Below are positions 37,943-48,614 of a stretch of 64,000 bases of DNA, piece by piece. Position numbers and translations under genes: made by a program. Source of the DNA: Geomonas silvestris (lineage in GTDB: Bacteria; Desulfobacterota; Desulfuromonadia; Geobacterales; Geobacteraceae); NCBI RefSeq assembly GCF_014193515.1, contig NZ_BLXX01000005.1, positions 124,001 to 188,000 of the forward strand. The letters are read 5' to 3'. How positions within the stretch are numbered: the stretch's first letter is position 1; each line of letters opens with the position of its first letter. Under the pieces are notes generated by a model that worked only from the letters and a program-made list of their open reading frames with translations, ran no database searches and had not been told where the DNA came from.

Positions 37943-40573
37943 TCAGTAGCCGTTGCCGGCCCGGCGCACCGGCCCCGGTGCAGGCTCGCTCCCACCCTCC
38001 GGCGGGGGAGGTTCCGTAGCACCCCCCGCAGAAGGCTCTTCCCCGGGTGCCGCTGCGCTGTCGCCCGGCGCGCCTGGCTCCACGGCTTCCAGGTCGGCCG
38101 GCTTCATGAGGTCGGCTACCATCCTAAGCAGCGCCTCGGGGGAGCAGGGCTTGGCGATGAAGTTGTCGTGGTCGAAGCGGACCCCCTTGCGGTTCACGTC
38201 GTCCGGGGTGTAACCGCTGGTGAAGAGCACCTTGATCCCCGGCTTCAACTGGGAGATCTCGGTGTAGGCCTCCTTGCCGTTCAGCTTGGGCATCACCACG
38301 TCCATGATCACCAGCTGGATGGTGTCGCGGTGGGCGCGGAACTTTTCCAGGGCATCCTCGCCGTCCACCGCCTCGATCACCTGGTACCCCTGTCCCTCCA
38401 GGACCTGGCAGGTCAAAAGCCGGACCTCGGGGGCGTCCTCCACCACGAGGACCGTGCCGCTGCCGCGCAAGGGGAGGGGCTGGGTGGAGAGCGGGTGGGC
38501 GGCCTCGGGGCGCTCGGCGGGGATGGGGAGGTAGATGGAGAAGCTGGTCCCCTGGCCGGGTGCGCTGGCGATGTCGATGAAGCCGCTGTGCTGTTGCACG
38601 ATCCCGTACACGATGGCGAGCCCGAGCCCCGTTCCCTTACCGACCTCCTTGGTGGTGTAGAAGGGCTCGAAGATGCGTGCCGTGGTGGTCGCGTCCATCC
38701 CCTTGCCGGTGTCGCTTATGGTGAGCGTGGCGTAGCTCCCCTCGGGGGCGCCGCCGAAGCCGGGGCCTGGGTTGGGGCCGAGTTCGGTGAGGCCGGTCTT
38801 GATGGTGAGCACCCCGCAGTGCTCCATGGCGTCGCGCGCGTTGGTCGCCAGGTTCATGAGGATCTGGTCGATCTGCCCCGCGTCGGCGACGATGGGGAGC
38901 GGCTGGTCCGAGTAGCTCAATACCAGCTCGATCTCCTCCGAGATCAGCCGGCGCAAGAGCTTCTCCATGCGCTCCACGATGCTGTTGAGCTCCATGGGCT
39001 GCAGGTGGATGGGCTGCTTGCGGCTGAAGGAGAGGAGCCCCTTGGTGAGGTGGGTGGCGCGGTCCGAGGCGAGCAGCACCTCGTCCAGGAACTTGATGGC
39101 CGGGTTGCCGGTTTCCAGGTGCATGCGCGCGAGGGTCGCGAAGCCGATGATGGCGGTCAGGAGGTTGTTGAAGTCGTGGGCGACGCCGCCGGCCAGCTGT
39201 CCCACTGCCTCCATCTTCTGGGACTGGCGCATCTGTTCGGAACGCTGCTTCTCAAGGTCGATGTAGCGCGCGTTGCGGATGCTCATCCCGATCACCGGGG
39301 CGATCCCCATCATGAGGCTCAGGTCGCTTTGCACCAGGGCCTTCTTGGTCCTGATGTTGTCCACCGCCAGGACCCCCAGCGACTCCCCCTCGCAGACGAT
39401 GGGGCAGCAGAGGAAGGACTGGGCGCCGATGTCGTCGGCAAAGGACTTGCTGCGGGAGGAATGGACCTCGGCCACCTCGGAGAAGTCGTTGATGAGTACG
39501 GGCTTGCGCTCCCTGAAGCAGGTGACGAAGACCCCGCGGGACTCGGGGTTGCCGAGGTTGAACGAGGCCTTGCGCAAGACGGCGAGCTCCTCCTCGGAAT
39601 AGCCGAAGCCGATGCGGAAGCTGAGCCTTTTGCTGTCGGGGTCAGCGAGCAGGATGAGGGCCCGGTCGTAGCTCAGCCGGTTCTCCAGGGCGCGCACCAC
39701 GTTTTCCAGTACCTGATCGATGCCGGCCTGGTGGCTGATCGCCTGGCCCACCTCGTTCACCATGACCGCGTTTTTGTAGTTGGTGCCGGTTTGGTCCAAG
39801 AGCTCGTCGGTCGACTCCTTGAGGCTTGCCAGGGCGGAGACCAGCGTGTCCTTTTCCAGCCGGTTGCCGATGCAGGAGCAGGTCATGAAGGCGAAGAGGG
39901 CGGTGGGGATAAGGGCGAGGGAGATGCTCGGGTAGAAGGGGCCGAGTGCCAGGGCCGCGGCAGAAAGCCCGGGAACCAGGTAGTTTCTGAGCCGGCGCAC
40001 CCTGAGGTAGAGCGGCTCCTTCCAGGAGACCAGGTAACGGCAGCTGGTGCCGCCGTCGAAGAGGCATTCCGGGTGTTCGATCTCCGCGTGGTTGCAGTCG
40101 AATGTCCCCAGGATCGCCTCGAAGAACCCCAGGCGGTTATCACACTGGAACGGGCTTTCGCTGACGCCGGGGGCGGGGGTAACGATGATCTCGATCCTGT
40201 TCGAGCTAAGGCGCCTGCTTTCGTAGCTGGCGGAGCGGGTCAGGTTGGCGCAGGCCTTTTCCAGGGCGGAGAAGGCGTTGCCCGGGCCGATCAGGCCGAG
40301 CAGGTACTTCTTGAAAACCCCCAGTCCCTGCACCGAGGCGGCGAACTGCCCCGCTTCCCGCGCGATGCGCTGGTTGCCCGTCGCGTGCATCAGGCCGCTT
40401 ACGAACCGGTTCACCTGGCTTTGGGTGAACCAGTGTCCGACGTCGCTCACCTCGTAGGGCTGGATTCCGGCGTCCCGGAACAGGCGCTTCAGGTCGACCC
40501 CGGGATAGCGGCGCTCCACCAGCTTCACGTAGGCGTTGGTGATGCGGCTGTTGTAGAGGGGGCGTTCGCTCAT
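37943..40573 (-). CDS. Hybrid histidine kinase with V4R-like N terminus and GAF domain
   Basis: 876 residues. The N-terminal 190 residues lack a signal peptide and end with ECLFDGGTSCRYLVSW, a Cys/Gly pattern reminiscent of V4R/XylR_N-type ligand-binding domains. Two closely spaced hydrophobic helices (about 192-235) form a membrane hairpin, followed by a GAF domain (about 275-425), HisKA with phosphoacceptor H466 in [10 protein letters not shown], HATPase_c ([21 protein letters not shown]), a receiver with D758 in MDVVMPKL, and a Pro/Gly/Glu-rich tail. The sensed signal and target regulator are unknown. The V4R-like assignment is tentative. Confidence 0.9.
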   Translation of the reverse strand: MSERPLYNSRITNAYVKLVERRYPGVDLKRLFRDAGIQPYEVSDVGHWFTQSQVNRFVSGLMHATGNQRIAREAGQFAASVQGLGVFKKYLLGLIGPGNAFSALEKACANLTRSASYESRRLSSNRIEIIVTPAPGVSESPFQCDNRLGFFEAILGTFDCNHAEIEHPECLFDGGTSCRYLVSWKEPLYLRVRRLRNYLVPGLSAAALALGPFYPSISLALIPTALFAFMTCSCIGNRLEKDTLVSALASLKESTDELLDQTGTNYKNAVMVNEVGQAISHQAGIDQVLENVVRALENRLSYDRALILLADPDSKRLSFRIGFGYSEEELAVLRKASFNLGNPESRGVFVTCFRERKPVLINDFSEVAEVHSSRSKSFADDIGAQSFLCCPIVCEGESLGVLAVDNIRTKKALVQSDLSLMMGIAPVIGMSIRNARYIDLEKQRSEQMRQSQKMEAVGQLAGGVAHDFNNLLTAIIGFATLARMHLETGNPAIKFLDEVLLASDRATHLTKGLLSFSRKQPIHLQPMELNSIVERMEKLLRRLISEEIELVLSYSDQPLPIVADAGQIDQILMNLATNARDAMEHCGVLTIKTGLTELGPNPGPGFGGAPEGSYATLTISDTGKGMDATTTARIFEPFYTTKEVGKGTGLGLAIVYGIVQQHSGFIDIASAPGQGTSFSIYLPIPAERPEAAHPLSTQPLPLRGSGTVLVVEDAPEVRLLTCQVLEGQGYQVIEAVDGEDALEKFRAHRDTIQLVIMDVVMPKLNGKEAYTEISQLKPGIKVLFTSGYTPDDVNRKGVRFDHDNFIAKPCSPEALLRMVADLMKPADLEAVEPGAPGDSAAAPGEEPSAGGATEPPPPEGGSEPAPGPVRRAGNGY

Positions 40574-40846
40574 CGACGTGTGGCTCCGGGTGGCGGCGAC
40601 GGGTGTGCGTCTGTGGTCTTACGCGGCCGCTGCCAAAACGGCCCGCAGCTTCGACAGAAAATTCCTACAGTCGCTGCGGGTCCCCGCCAGTTTACCTTAT
40701 TCATCGACAAGGGCAAGAGAAAACCTGAGCAAAATCGGGAATGTGACCGGAAATTAATCAAAAAGCCGTGATGTGAGGGCCAAATGGGGGGGGCGGAGAA
40801 CCTGCTGCGGCGTTGCGGCGCGGCGGCACCGCGGGGCGGGGACGGT

Positions 40847-41725
40847 TCAGCTGCGGGCCTTGGGGTGGGCCTTGTCGTAGACCTCCATGAGCCGGTCGAT
40901 GCTTACGTGGGTGTACTTCTGGGTGGTGGAGAGCGAGGCGTGCCCCAAGAGCTCCTGGATGGCGCGCAGGTCCGCCCCACCCTCGAGCAGGTGCGTGGCG
41001 AAGGTGTGCCTGAGGGTGTGCGGGGAGACCTTGCGCATGGCGGAGATGAGGAGCATGTGAGCATCGACGATGCGCGCCACCGAGCGCCGGGTGAGCCGGC
41101 CGCCCCGGACGTTCACGAAGAGCGGGCGGTCGGGCGGCGGGTTGCCGCGCTCCTCGAGGTACTCCTTGAGCGCTTGGCGGGCGTAGCTGCCGACCGGGAC
41201 CAGGCGTTCCTTCCCCCCCTTGCCGAGCACCCGGGCCAGTCCCCCCTCGAGATCGAGGTGTGCGACGTCCATCCCGGTCAGCTCGCTCACCCTGATGCCG
41301 CAGGAGTAGAGGGTCTCCAGGACGGCCCGGTCGCGCAGCGGCAGGAGCCCGGTCACCCCCGGCGCATCGACCAGCGCGGTCACCTGGTCGATGTTCAGGT
41401 GGAACGGCAGGCGCTTCTCTTTCTTGGGGGGCGCCACCAGTTCGGCCGGGTTCTTCTCCAGCCTCCCCTCGCGCATCAGGAAGCGGAACAGGGCCCGCAG
41501 GGCCGAGAGCTTGCGTCCCGCCGAGCTCTTGGCGAGCCCCTTGTGGCGCTGGGCCAGGTAGCGACGGACCACCAGGTGGTCCACCTGCTCCGGCGTACTG
41601 AGCCCCTCTCCCTCGAGAAAGCGGGCGAACTGCTCCAGGTCGCTGCGGTAGGCGGCGACGGTATGGGGCGAGCTGTTGCGCTCGTTTTCCAGGTACCGGG
41701 TGAATTGCTCGATGGCCGCTTTCAT
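40847..41725 (-). CDS. xerC: Tyrosine recombinase XerC
   Basis: 292 residues from ATG 41725; a GTG 18 bases upstream is also possible, and neither has a strong ribosome-binding site. The N-terminal SAM-like DNA-binding domain ([21 protein letters not shown]) is followed by the catalytic domain with Arg in CGIRVSEL, Lys in GKGGKER, HTLRH, the second His in LGHAS and nucleophile Tyr in TQKYTHV. XerC with XerD resolves chromosome dimers at dif sites during division. No integrase-associated mobile element is nearby, which supports the housekeeping role. Confidence 0.93.
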   Translation of the reverse strand: MKAAIEQFTRYLENERNSSPHTVAAYRSDLEQFARFLEGEGLSTPEQVDHLVVRRYLAQRHKGLAKSSAGRKLSALRALFRFLMREGRLEKNPAELVAPPKKEKRLPFHLNIDQVTALVDAPGVTGLLPLRDRAVLETLYSCGIRVSELTGMDVAHLDLEGGLARVLGKGGKERLVPVGSYARQALKEYLEERGNPPPDRPLFVNVRGGRLTRRSVARIVDAHMLLISAMRKVSPHTLRHTFATHLLEGGADLRAIQELLGHASLSTTQKYTHVSIDRLMEVYDKAHPKARS

Positions 41726-41787
41726 GGTATGTGAGTTAACCACAAGCGTCAGGCGCTGTACATTAAAATTATCAGGCGAGGAGAGTC

Positions 41788-42924
41788 ATGCATAAGGTTT
41801 CGCTGCAGCGGGTGGCGAGCTATCGGCCCGAGGAAGTCCGGCAGGGGGTGGCGAGGCTGCTGGAATCGCTTGGGGGGATGGAGCGCTTCGTGAAACCCGG
41901 GGAACGGGTGCTCATCAAGCCGAACCTGTTGTCTGCCAAGCCGCCGGAGGCTGCGGTAACCACCCACCCGGAAATCCTGCGCGCCGTGATTCGGGAGGTG
42001 CAGCGCGTCGGAGGGGTGGCGCTGGTGGGGGACTCCCCCGGTATCGGCAGCGCCCGAAAGGTGGCCGAGCGCTCCGGGATGCTCGCGGTCATCGAGGAGA
42101 CCGGGGCCGAGTTCGTCCCGTTCACCGAGGTGAAAACGGTGAAGGGGAGCGGCACCTTCCGGGAGTTCGAACTGGCGCGCCCCTACCTGGAGGCCGACCG
42201 GCTCATCAACCTCCCCAAGCTTAAGACCCACGAGATGATGACCATGACCTGCTGTGTGAAGAACCTCTTCGGCGCGGTGGTGGGGACCCAGAAGGCGGCC
42301 TGGCACCTGAAGGCGGGGGCCGACAAGGAACTCTTCGCCCGGATGCTCATCGAGGTCTACCAGCTGCGCGAGCCGGATCTCAACATCGTCGACGCGGTGG
42401 TGGCGATGGAAGGAAACGGCCCGGGGAGCGGGGACCCCTGCGAGGTGGGGCTCCTGCTCGCGGGGGAGAACGCGGTCGCCGTAGACCTTGTCGCAGCCGA
42501 GCTCGCCGGCATCCCGAGGAAGCTTCTCTACGTGGAGAACGCGGCACGGGCGGGAAATCTCCCCGGGGCGCTCCGCGAAGCGATCGAGACCGTAGGGTTT
42601 CCCCTCGAATCTCTCGAGGTGCGCCCCTTGCGGCTGCCGCACCTCTCCGATGTCCAGTTCGGCCTCCCGGGCTTCTTGAAAAACCGGCTGCGCCACCAGT
42701 TCACCTCGCGCCCCGAGGTGGACCCTGCCAAGTGCGAGCTCTGCGGGGTCTGCCTGAAGAGCTGTCCGCCCGACGCCATCCGCATCGAAGGGGGGCGGCT
42801 GCGCTTCAACTACCAGCGCTGCATCCGTTGCTTCTGCTGCCGCGAGCTCTGCCCGCATGCGGCGCTCACCTTGCAGGACGGCACCCTGCTTGTCCTGGCG
42901 AAGAAGCTCCGCCATCGTCACTGA
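41788..42924 (+). CDS. DUF362 protein with two C-terminal [4Fe-4S] motifs
   Basis: 378 residues. A DUF362 domain (about 1-280; begins VKPGERVLIKPNLL and contains LPKLKTHEMMTMTCCVKNLFG) is followed by a ferredoxin-like tail with CELCGVCLKSCPP and CIRCFCCRELCPH, each a full four-Cys cluster-binding motif. DUF362 proteins are found in anaerobes, and the electron partner and reaction are unknown. AGGCGAGGAG precedes the ATG. It is divergent from xerC. Redox function is inferred from the two clusters. Confidence 0.9.
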   Translation: MHKVSLQRVASYRPEEVRQGVARLLESLGGMERFVKPGERVLIKPNLLSAKPPEAAVTTHPEILRAVIREVQRVGGVALVGDSPGIGSARKVAERSGMLAVIEETGAEFVPFTEVKTVKGSGTFREFELARPYLEADRLINLPKLKTHEMMTMTCCVKNLFGAVVGTQKAAWHLKAGADKELFARMLIEVYQLREPDLNIVDAVVAMEGNGPGSGDPCEVGLLLAGENAVAVDLVAAELAGIPRKLLYVENAARAGNLPGALREAIETVGFPLESLEVRPLRLPHLSDVQFGLPGFLKNRLRHQFTSRPEVDPAKCELCGVCLKSCPPDAIRIEGGRLRFNYQRCIRCFCCRELCPHAALTLQDGTLLVLAKKLRHRH

Positions 42925-43084
42925 CGCCCCTTGACTTCGTGGGGACCTGCTCCGCAGGTGTCTGGCCCCCTGGGATCGCTCGCACCTCGAAGAACGCCGA
43001 CCGGAAAGCGCCACCCCTCGCAGTTAACGGTCACCCGCGCTACAGGTCGAGCTATTGGAGAGCCCTGAAATGTCATGGGGGGAT

Positions 43085-43116
43085 TTGACAAGGGGAGGGG
43101 GGGTGATTATCATTAT
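43085..43116 (+). promoter_or_regulatory. Promoter with overlapping Fur-box-like operator
   Basis: TTGACA-N17-TATCAT. The minus-strand reading of 43104-43116 (ATAATGATAATCA) matches 13 consecutive bases of the 19-base Fur consensus and covers the -10 element, the usual site for Fe(II)-Fur repression. The preceding 42925-43084 shows nothing recognisable. Confidence 0.72.
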
Positions 43117-43181
43117 GGGCATCCTCCGGGAAGTCTTAGCGAGGGAAACAAATCCAACAGCGAGAAGGAGGCCAATCGAAC

Positions 43182-43244
43182 ATGTGGACACAACATTATA
43201 TGGTTCGCCCGGTGACCCGCTGCAAAGAGGGTTGCCCTAGTTAG
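43182..43244 (+). CDS. 20-residue micro-ORF with CX3C motif
   Basis: ATG 43182 follows AAGGAGG at 10 bases and runs 20 codons to TAG, just at the first of two hairpins. The peptide starts MWTQHY and ends RCKEGCPS, with two Cys three residues apart, a central VRP and no hydrophobic leader. It is the only ORF on a short transcript between a Fur-type promoter and a terminator. No family is recognised. It could be a metal-binding microprotein, a leader peptide, or incidental to a small regulatory RNA; the strong ribosome-binding site favours translation. Confidence 0.5.
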   Translation: MWTQHYMVRPVTRCKEGCPS

Positions 43245-43266
43245 CCCGCCGGAAAAAGCGGCGGGC
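43244..43266 (+). other. Hairpin directly after the micro-ORF stop
   Basis: GCCCGCC pairs with GGCGGGC across a 9-base A-rich loop, beginning at the last base of the stop codon. There is no T-run, so it is probably part of the transcript's 3' structure. Confidence 0.6.
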
Positions 43267-43277
43267 GTGCCCCAGAG

Positions 43278-43308
43278 GCCCCCTGGTCACACGAACAGGG
43301 GGCTTTTT
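43278..43308 (+). terminator. Rho-independent terminator of the micro-ORF transcript
   Basis: GCCCCCTG and CAGGGGGC arms with a 10-base loop and T5 tail. Confidence 0.88.
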
Positions 43309-43488
43309 CCGTCTCTACGCCCCCCGCGTCCCCGTGTCCGCCGGCCCCCCGCAGCATGCAGTGCACCCCGCGCCACCTGTTCCCAAGCGCGGCACGCGGC
43401 AGGTTCTTTTCCCACTCAGGCCGCGTCAGGAAAGGGCTCAGACACCGGCGCGGCGAGCGGCACCCGGCCCGCCGTGTATCCCTTTGAA

Positions 43489-43517
43489 TTGACAAGAACT
43501 CGGCTTTCGGCTATTCT
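43489..43517 (+). promoter_or_regulatory. Sigma-70 type promoter of mltD
   Basis: TTGACA-N17-TATTCT, 43 bases before the mltD start codon. Confidence 0.75.
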
Positions 43518-43560
43518 GCAGCTCCCGCACTCCGTGCGGAGAATCACCGGAAGGGCATTC

Positions 43561-45018
43561 ATGACCAAAGCACTTGTACTCTTCCTGGCGCTTGTCTGCG
43601 CCGGGACCGCCTCCGCCGGCCAGTCCCCCTTAAGCCTGGGGAGCCTGGCAGGATACCCCGAGGCCTCCCGGCAGGAGAGCCGGGGACATCTGCAGCTCGC
43701 CTCCGCGCTCACCGAGGCGGACCGGGGTCGCTCGAGCGATGCCGACATCAGCGAGCTGCCGGACGCTGACGAGCTGGCAAGCGCCGACCTCGACCTGAAA
43801 CTGCCGGAAGAGGAACTGCCGGAATCCGACATCCCGCTTACCTTCAACTCCAAGGTCTCCTTCTTTGTCAGGTACTTCCAGAACTCGGGGCGCGACTCCT
43901 TCGCACGCTGGCTCTCCCGCAGCGAGCGCTACATCCCGATGATGCGCGAGGTGCTCAAGAAGGAAGGGCTCCCCGAGGACCTAGTCTACCTGGCGATGAT
44001 CGAGAGCGGCTTCTCGCCGCACGCCTACTCGGTGGCAAGCGCCGTGGGCCCCTGGCAGTTCATGTCGGGGACCGGCAAGCGTTACGCCCTGCGTATCGAC
44101 AACTGGATCGACGAGCGGCGCGACCCGCTCAAGTCCTCGGTTGCGGCGGCGCTCTACCTGAAGGAGCTCTACGCGCTCTTCAACAACGACTGGTACCTGG
44201 CCGCAGCCGGGTACAACGCGGGCGAGAACAAGATCCTGCGCGCCATCAGCATGTACAATACCCGCGACTTCTGGGAGATCTCCAAGGGGGAGTACCTGAA
44301 GCGCGAGACCAAGGATTACGTCCCGAAACTCCTCGCCGCGGCGATCATCGCCAAGGAGCCGGCCAGGTACGGCTTCGCCGACGTGGCCTACCTCCCCCCC
44401 ATCGAGTTCGACACGGTGCAGATCCCAAGCCGCACCGACCTCGAGGTGGTGGCGAAGGCGATCGACGTGCCGGTCCAGGTGCTGCGCGAATTGAACCCGG
44501 AGTTGCGCCGCTCCACGACCCCCCCCAACTACCCGGACTACCAGCTGAAGATCCCCCGCAACAAGGCGGCGCTCTTTGCTGCCGAGTACGCGAAGATCCC
44601 CGAGTCGGAGCGCTTCCAGGAAAGGGTGCGTCACGTAGCCTACCGCGCCAAGCACCACGACACCCTGCACTCGATCGCCCGGCGCTTCAAGACCACCCCG
44701 CAGGCCATCGCCGAGCTGAACAACCTGGGGAAGCGGACCCGTAGCCTGAAAGGGAAAGTCCTGACCGTCCCGGTCCAGGTAGCGCAAGCCCCGGCGGGCG
44801 AGGCGCCGGCCGCGAGCCAGCCTCGCGCCGAAGCGAAGGCCGAGGTGGTGAACAAGTACTACACCGTGAAAAGGGGGGACACCCTGCACTCGCTGGCCAA
44901 GCGCTTCAACGTGACCGCCAAGCTCCTCTCCGCCTGGAACAACCTGAAGATGCGGGTGGCGCTCAAGCCGGGCAAGCGGATCATCGTCGCAAAGCACCAG
45001 GAGAAAAACGCGGGCTGA
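43561..45018 (+). CDS. mltD: Membrane-bound lytic murein transglycosylase D
   Basis: 485 residues from ATG 43561 with a weak GGAAGGG site; the earlier open frame is non-coding and this start gives a signal peptide (cut near ASA). An SLT domain (about 125-270) has catalytic Glu148 in IESGFSPHA, the GPWQFM and AAGYNAG motifs, followed by two C-terminal LysM peptidoglycan-binding domains (about 357-402 and 431-478; the second starts YYTVKRGDTLHSLAKRF). It cleaves the glycan backbone of murein in the periplasm. The lipobox typical of E. coli MltD is not evident, so soluble periplasmic localisation is possible. Confidence 0.92.
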   Translation: MTKALVLFLALVCAGTASAGQSPLSLGSLAGYPEASRQESRGHLQLASALTEADRGRSSDADISELPDADELASADLDLKLPEEELPESDIPLTFNSKVSFFVRYFQNSGRDSFARWLSRSERYIPMMREVLKKEGLPEDLVYLAMIESGFSPHAYSVASAVGPWQFMSGTGKRYALRIDNWIDERRDPLKSSVAAALYLKELYALFNNDWYLAAAGYNAGENKILRAISMYNTRDFWEISKGEYLKRETKDYVPKLLAAAIIAKEPARYGFADVAYLPPIEFDTVQIPSRTDLEVVAKAIDVPVQVLRELNPELRRSTTPPNYPDYQLKIPRNKAALFAAEYAKIPESERFQERVRHVAYRAKHHDTLHSIARRFKTTPQAIAELNNLGKRTRSLKGKVLTVPVQVAQAPAGEAPAASQPRAEAKAEVVNKYYTVKRGDTLHSLAKRFNVTAKLLSAWNNLKMRVALKPGKRIIVAKHQEKNAG

Positions 45019-45078
45019 CCGCACGACTTAACCACAACCCTGCAAAGACCTGAGCCATTCAGGAAAGGATAACCGCCG

Positions 45079-45807
45079 ATGTACAATCTCCTCATTTCCG
45101 CAGCCGCAGCTATCGTCGCCCTCCTCGTGGTCACCCTGGCAGCCCATCTCCCCTGGTGGGCCGGCGTCCTGGTCGCCACCGTGGTGTTCCTCGCCTGCTT
45201 CCTCCTCATCGCCCGCATCATCACGAAGAAGCTCGAGGCGATCATGGAGCCGGCCATGAAGGACATCCAGGCCCAGCGCTTCGAGAAGGGGATCCGCGAC
45301 CTGAAGAGCGCCCTGGTCTACGGCAAGTGGCAGATCTACGTGGAGGGCCAGATCAACTCGGCGATCGGCATGGTCTACTTCGTGCGCCGCGAGTTCCAGA
45401 CCGCCTTCCCCTACCTGGAGAAGGGGTTCTTCAAGAACTGGGTCACCATGGGGATGCTCGCCGTCACCTACATGAAGCGCAACAAGCCTGACCTGATGAA
45501 GCAGACCTTCGAGAAGGCGGTGATGGCCTCCCCGAAGGAGTCGCTCTTGTGGGCGCTCTACGGCTACTGCCTGAACGAGATCGGCGAGACGGTGAAGGCC
45601 TGCGAGGTGCTCGCCAAGGGGGTCGCGAAGCTTCCCGGCGACGAGAACCTGAAGCAGAACCTGGAGCTTTTGCGCGAAGGGAAGAAGATGAAGATGAAGG
45701 GCTACGGCGAGATGTGGCTGCAGTTCCACCTGGAGAGCCTCGCCACCATCCAGAAACAGCAGATGGCCGCCATGGGCGGCGGTCGGCGCCGCTTTGTACG
45801 AAAATAG
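45079..45807 (+). CDS. Membrane-anchored TPR-like protein
   Basis: 242 residues; AGGAAAGGA precedes the ATG. Two N-terminal hydrophobic helices (about 4-40) are followed by a helical-repeat region of about 190 residues with TPR-like spacing (for example AIGMVYFVRREFQTAFPYLEKG and LLWALYGYCLNEIGETVKACEVL), ending in a basic tail. Such proteins are scaffolds in the envelope; no enzyme motif is present. It lies between mltD and typA and is probably transcribed with mltD. Function unknown. Confidence 0.82.
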   Translation: MYNLLISAAAAIVALLVVTLAAHLPWWAGVLVATVVFLACFLLIARIITKKLEAIMEPAMKDIQAQRFEKGIRDLKSALVYGKWQIYVEGQINSAIGMVYFVRREFQTAFPYLEKGFFKNWVTMGMLAVTYMKRNKPDLMKQTFEKAVMASPKESLLWALYGYCLNEIGETVKACEVLAKGVAKLPGDENLKQNLELLREGKKMKMKGYGEMWLQFHLESLATIQKQQMAAMGGGRRRFVRK

Positions 45808-45851
45808 CTTGTCAAAAGCCGCTAAATGTGGCAAATTGAGCTGTTTTTCCG

Positions 45852-45878
45852 GACGGGCATCTTGCCCGTCTTTTATTT
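45852..45878 (+). terminator. Rho-independent terminator before typA
   Basis: GACGGGC and GCCCGTC arms with a 5-base loop and a T-rich tail. Confidence 0.85.
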
Positions 45879-45911
45879 TAGCGGCAGCCATTTTTAAAGG
45901 AGTAATCTGAA

Positions 45912-47717
<1,806 letters not shown>

Positions 47718-47727
47718 AGAAGACCCA

Positions 47728-47754
47728 CCCGGGCGCGGCAGCGACGCGCCCGGG
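47728..47754. other. Perfect 10-bp hairpin after typA
   Basis: CCCGGGCGCG and CGCGCCCGGG with a 7-base loop, no T-run; a weak terminator or mRNA-stabilising element. Confidence 0.55.
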
Positions 47755-47824
47755 ACCCTCGCGCCCGGGACCGTCCGGCGCCCGCACCACCACGAGCAGG
47801 TCCATCCACCACAAGGAGTCGCTC

Positions 47825-48592
47825 ATGACCACGCGAGCCCATGCGTACCTTGCCGTTTGCTTAAGCCTCGTCCTGCTTGCCGCCTGCGCCACGACCACAC
47901 CGCCGCCCAAGACCGCCCAGGCCTCTTTCAACGACGGCGAGGCGGCCCTGGCAGCGCACCGTTACGAGGCGGCGATCACCGAGTTCAAGAAGGTCCGCGA
48001 GAGCTACAGCTCCCCCGAGCTTTCCACTCAAGCCGAGCTGAAGATTGCCGATGCGCACTTCGACAACAAGGCGTACATCGAGGCGGCTGCGGCCTACGAG
48101 GATTTCAAAAAGCTGCACCCCGGCAACGACAAGCTCCCCTACGTCATGTACCGGCTCGCCCTGAGCCACTACAAGCAGATCACCGGGATCGACACCGATC
48201 AGACGCCGGTGGCTAACGCGGTGGCCAAGTTCGAGAGTTTCCTGAATCGCTACCCGGACTCACCGTACGCGCCGGACGCCCGGCAGAAGCTCGCCGACTG
48301 CAAGGTGAAGCAGCTCGAGTACGAGAACTACGTCGGGAGTTTCTACCTGAGGACCGGGAAGTTGGGCTCCGCCATCAAACGTCTCAGCGAGGCGCTGCTG
48401 CGCTTCCCCAACGTCGCGAAGCTGGACCAGACCCTGTTCTACCTGGCTAAGGCCTATAAGGAGTCCGGGGACAAGGAACAGGCGCGCATGATCCTGAAGC
48501 GGCTGGAGACGGAGTTTCCGCAGAGCCCGCTGAACCGCGAGGCCGCCAAGCTTAAGCTGGGCTTTGCCGGTTCCACCTCGCAGCGCGGCTGA
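47825..48592 (+). CDS. BamD-like outer-membrane assembly lipoprotein
   Basis: 255 residues; CAAGGAG precedes the ATG. A lipoprotein signal peptide ends LLAAC, and the mature protein is a series of TPR repeats (SFNDGEAALAAHRYEAAITEF, FLNRYPDSPYAPDARQKLADC, YLRTGKLGSAIKRLSEALLRFP), which match the outer-membrane assembly lipoprotein BamD/YfiO family. BamD acts with BamA to insert outer-membrane barrels from the periplasmic side. The DUF4337 gene follows 22 bases later. Family assignment is confident; identity as the primary BamD of the organism is likely but not certain. Confidence 0.85.
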   Translation: MTTRAHAYLAVCLSLVLLAACATTTPPPKTAQASFNDGEAALAAHRYEAAITEFKKVRESYSSPELSTQAELKIADAHFDNKAYIEAAAAYEDFKKLHPGNDKLPYVMYRLALSHYKQITGIDTDQTPVANAVAKFESFLNRYPDSPYAPDARQKLADCKVKQLEYENYVGSFYLRTGKLGSAIKRLSEALLRFPNVAKLDQTLFYLAKAYKESGDKEQARMILKRLETEFPQSPLNREAAKLKLGFAGSTSQRG

Positions 48593-48614
48593 TCAACCGG
48601 AGGTAACAGGAAAT

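Noticed and set aside
37928-40771. Very long plus-strand open frame opposite the histidine kinase
   Set aside because: It is antisense to a protein with intact kinase and receiver motifs, is Gly/Leu/His/Asp-rich without domains, and reflects GC-rich codon bias. Similar mirror frames oppose the genes near 12-14 kb, 16-18 kb and 20-23 kb.
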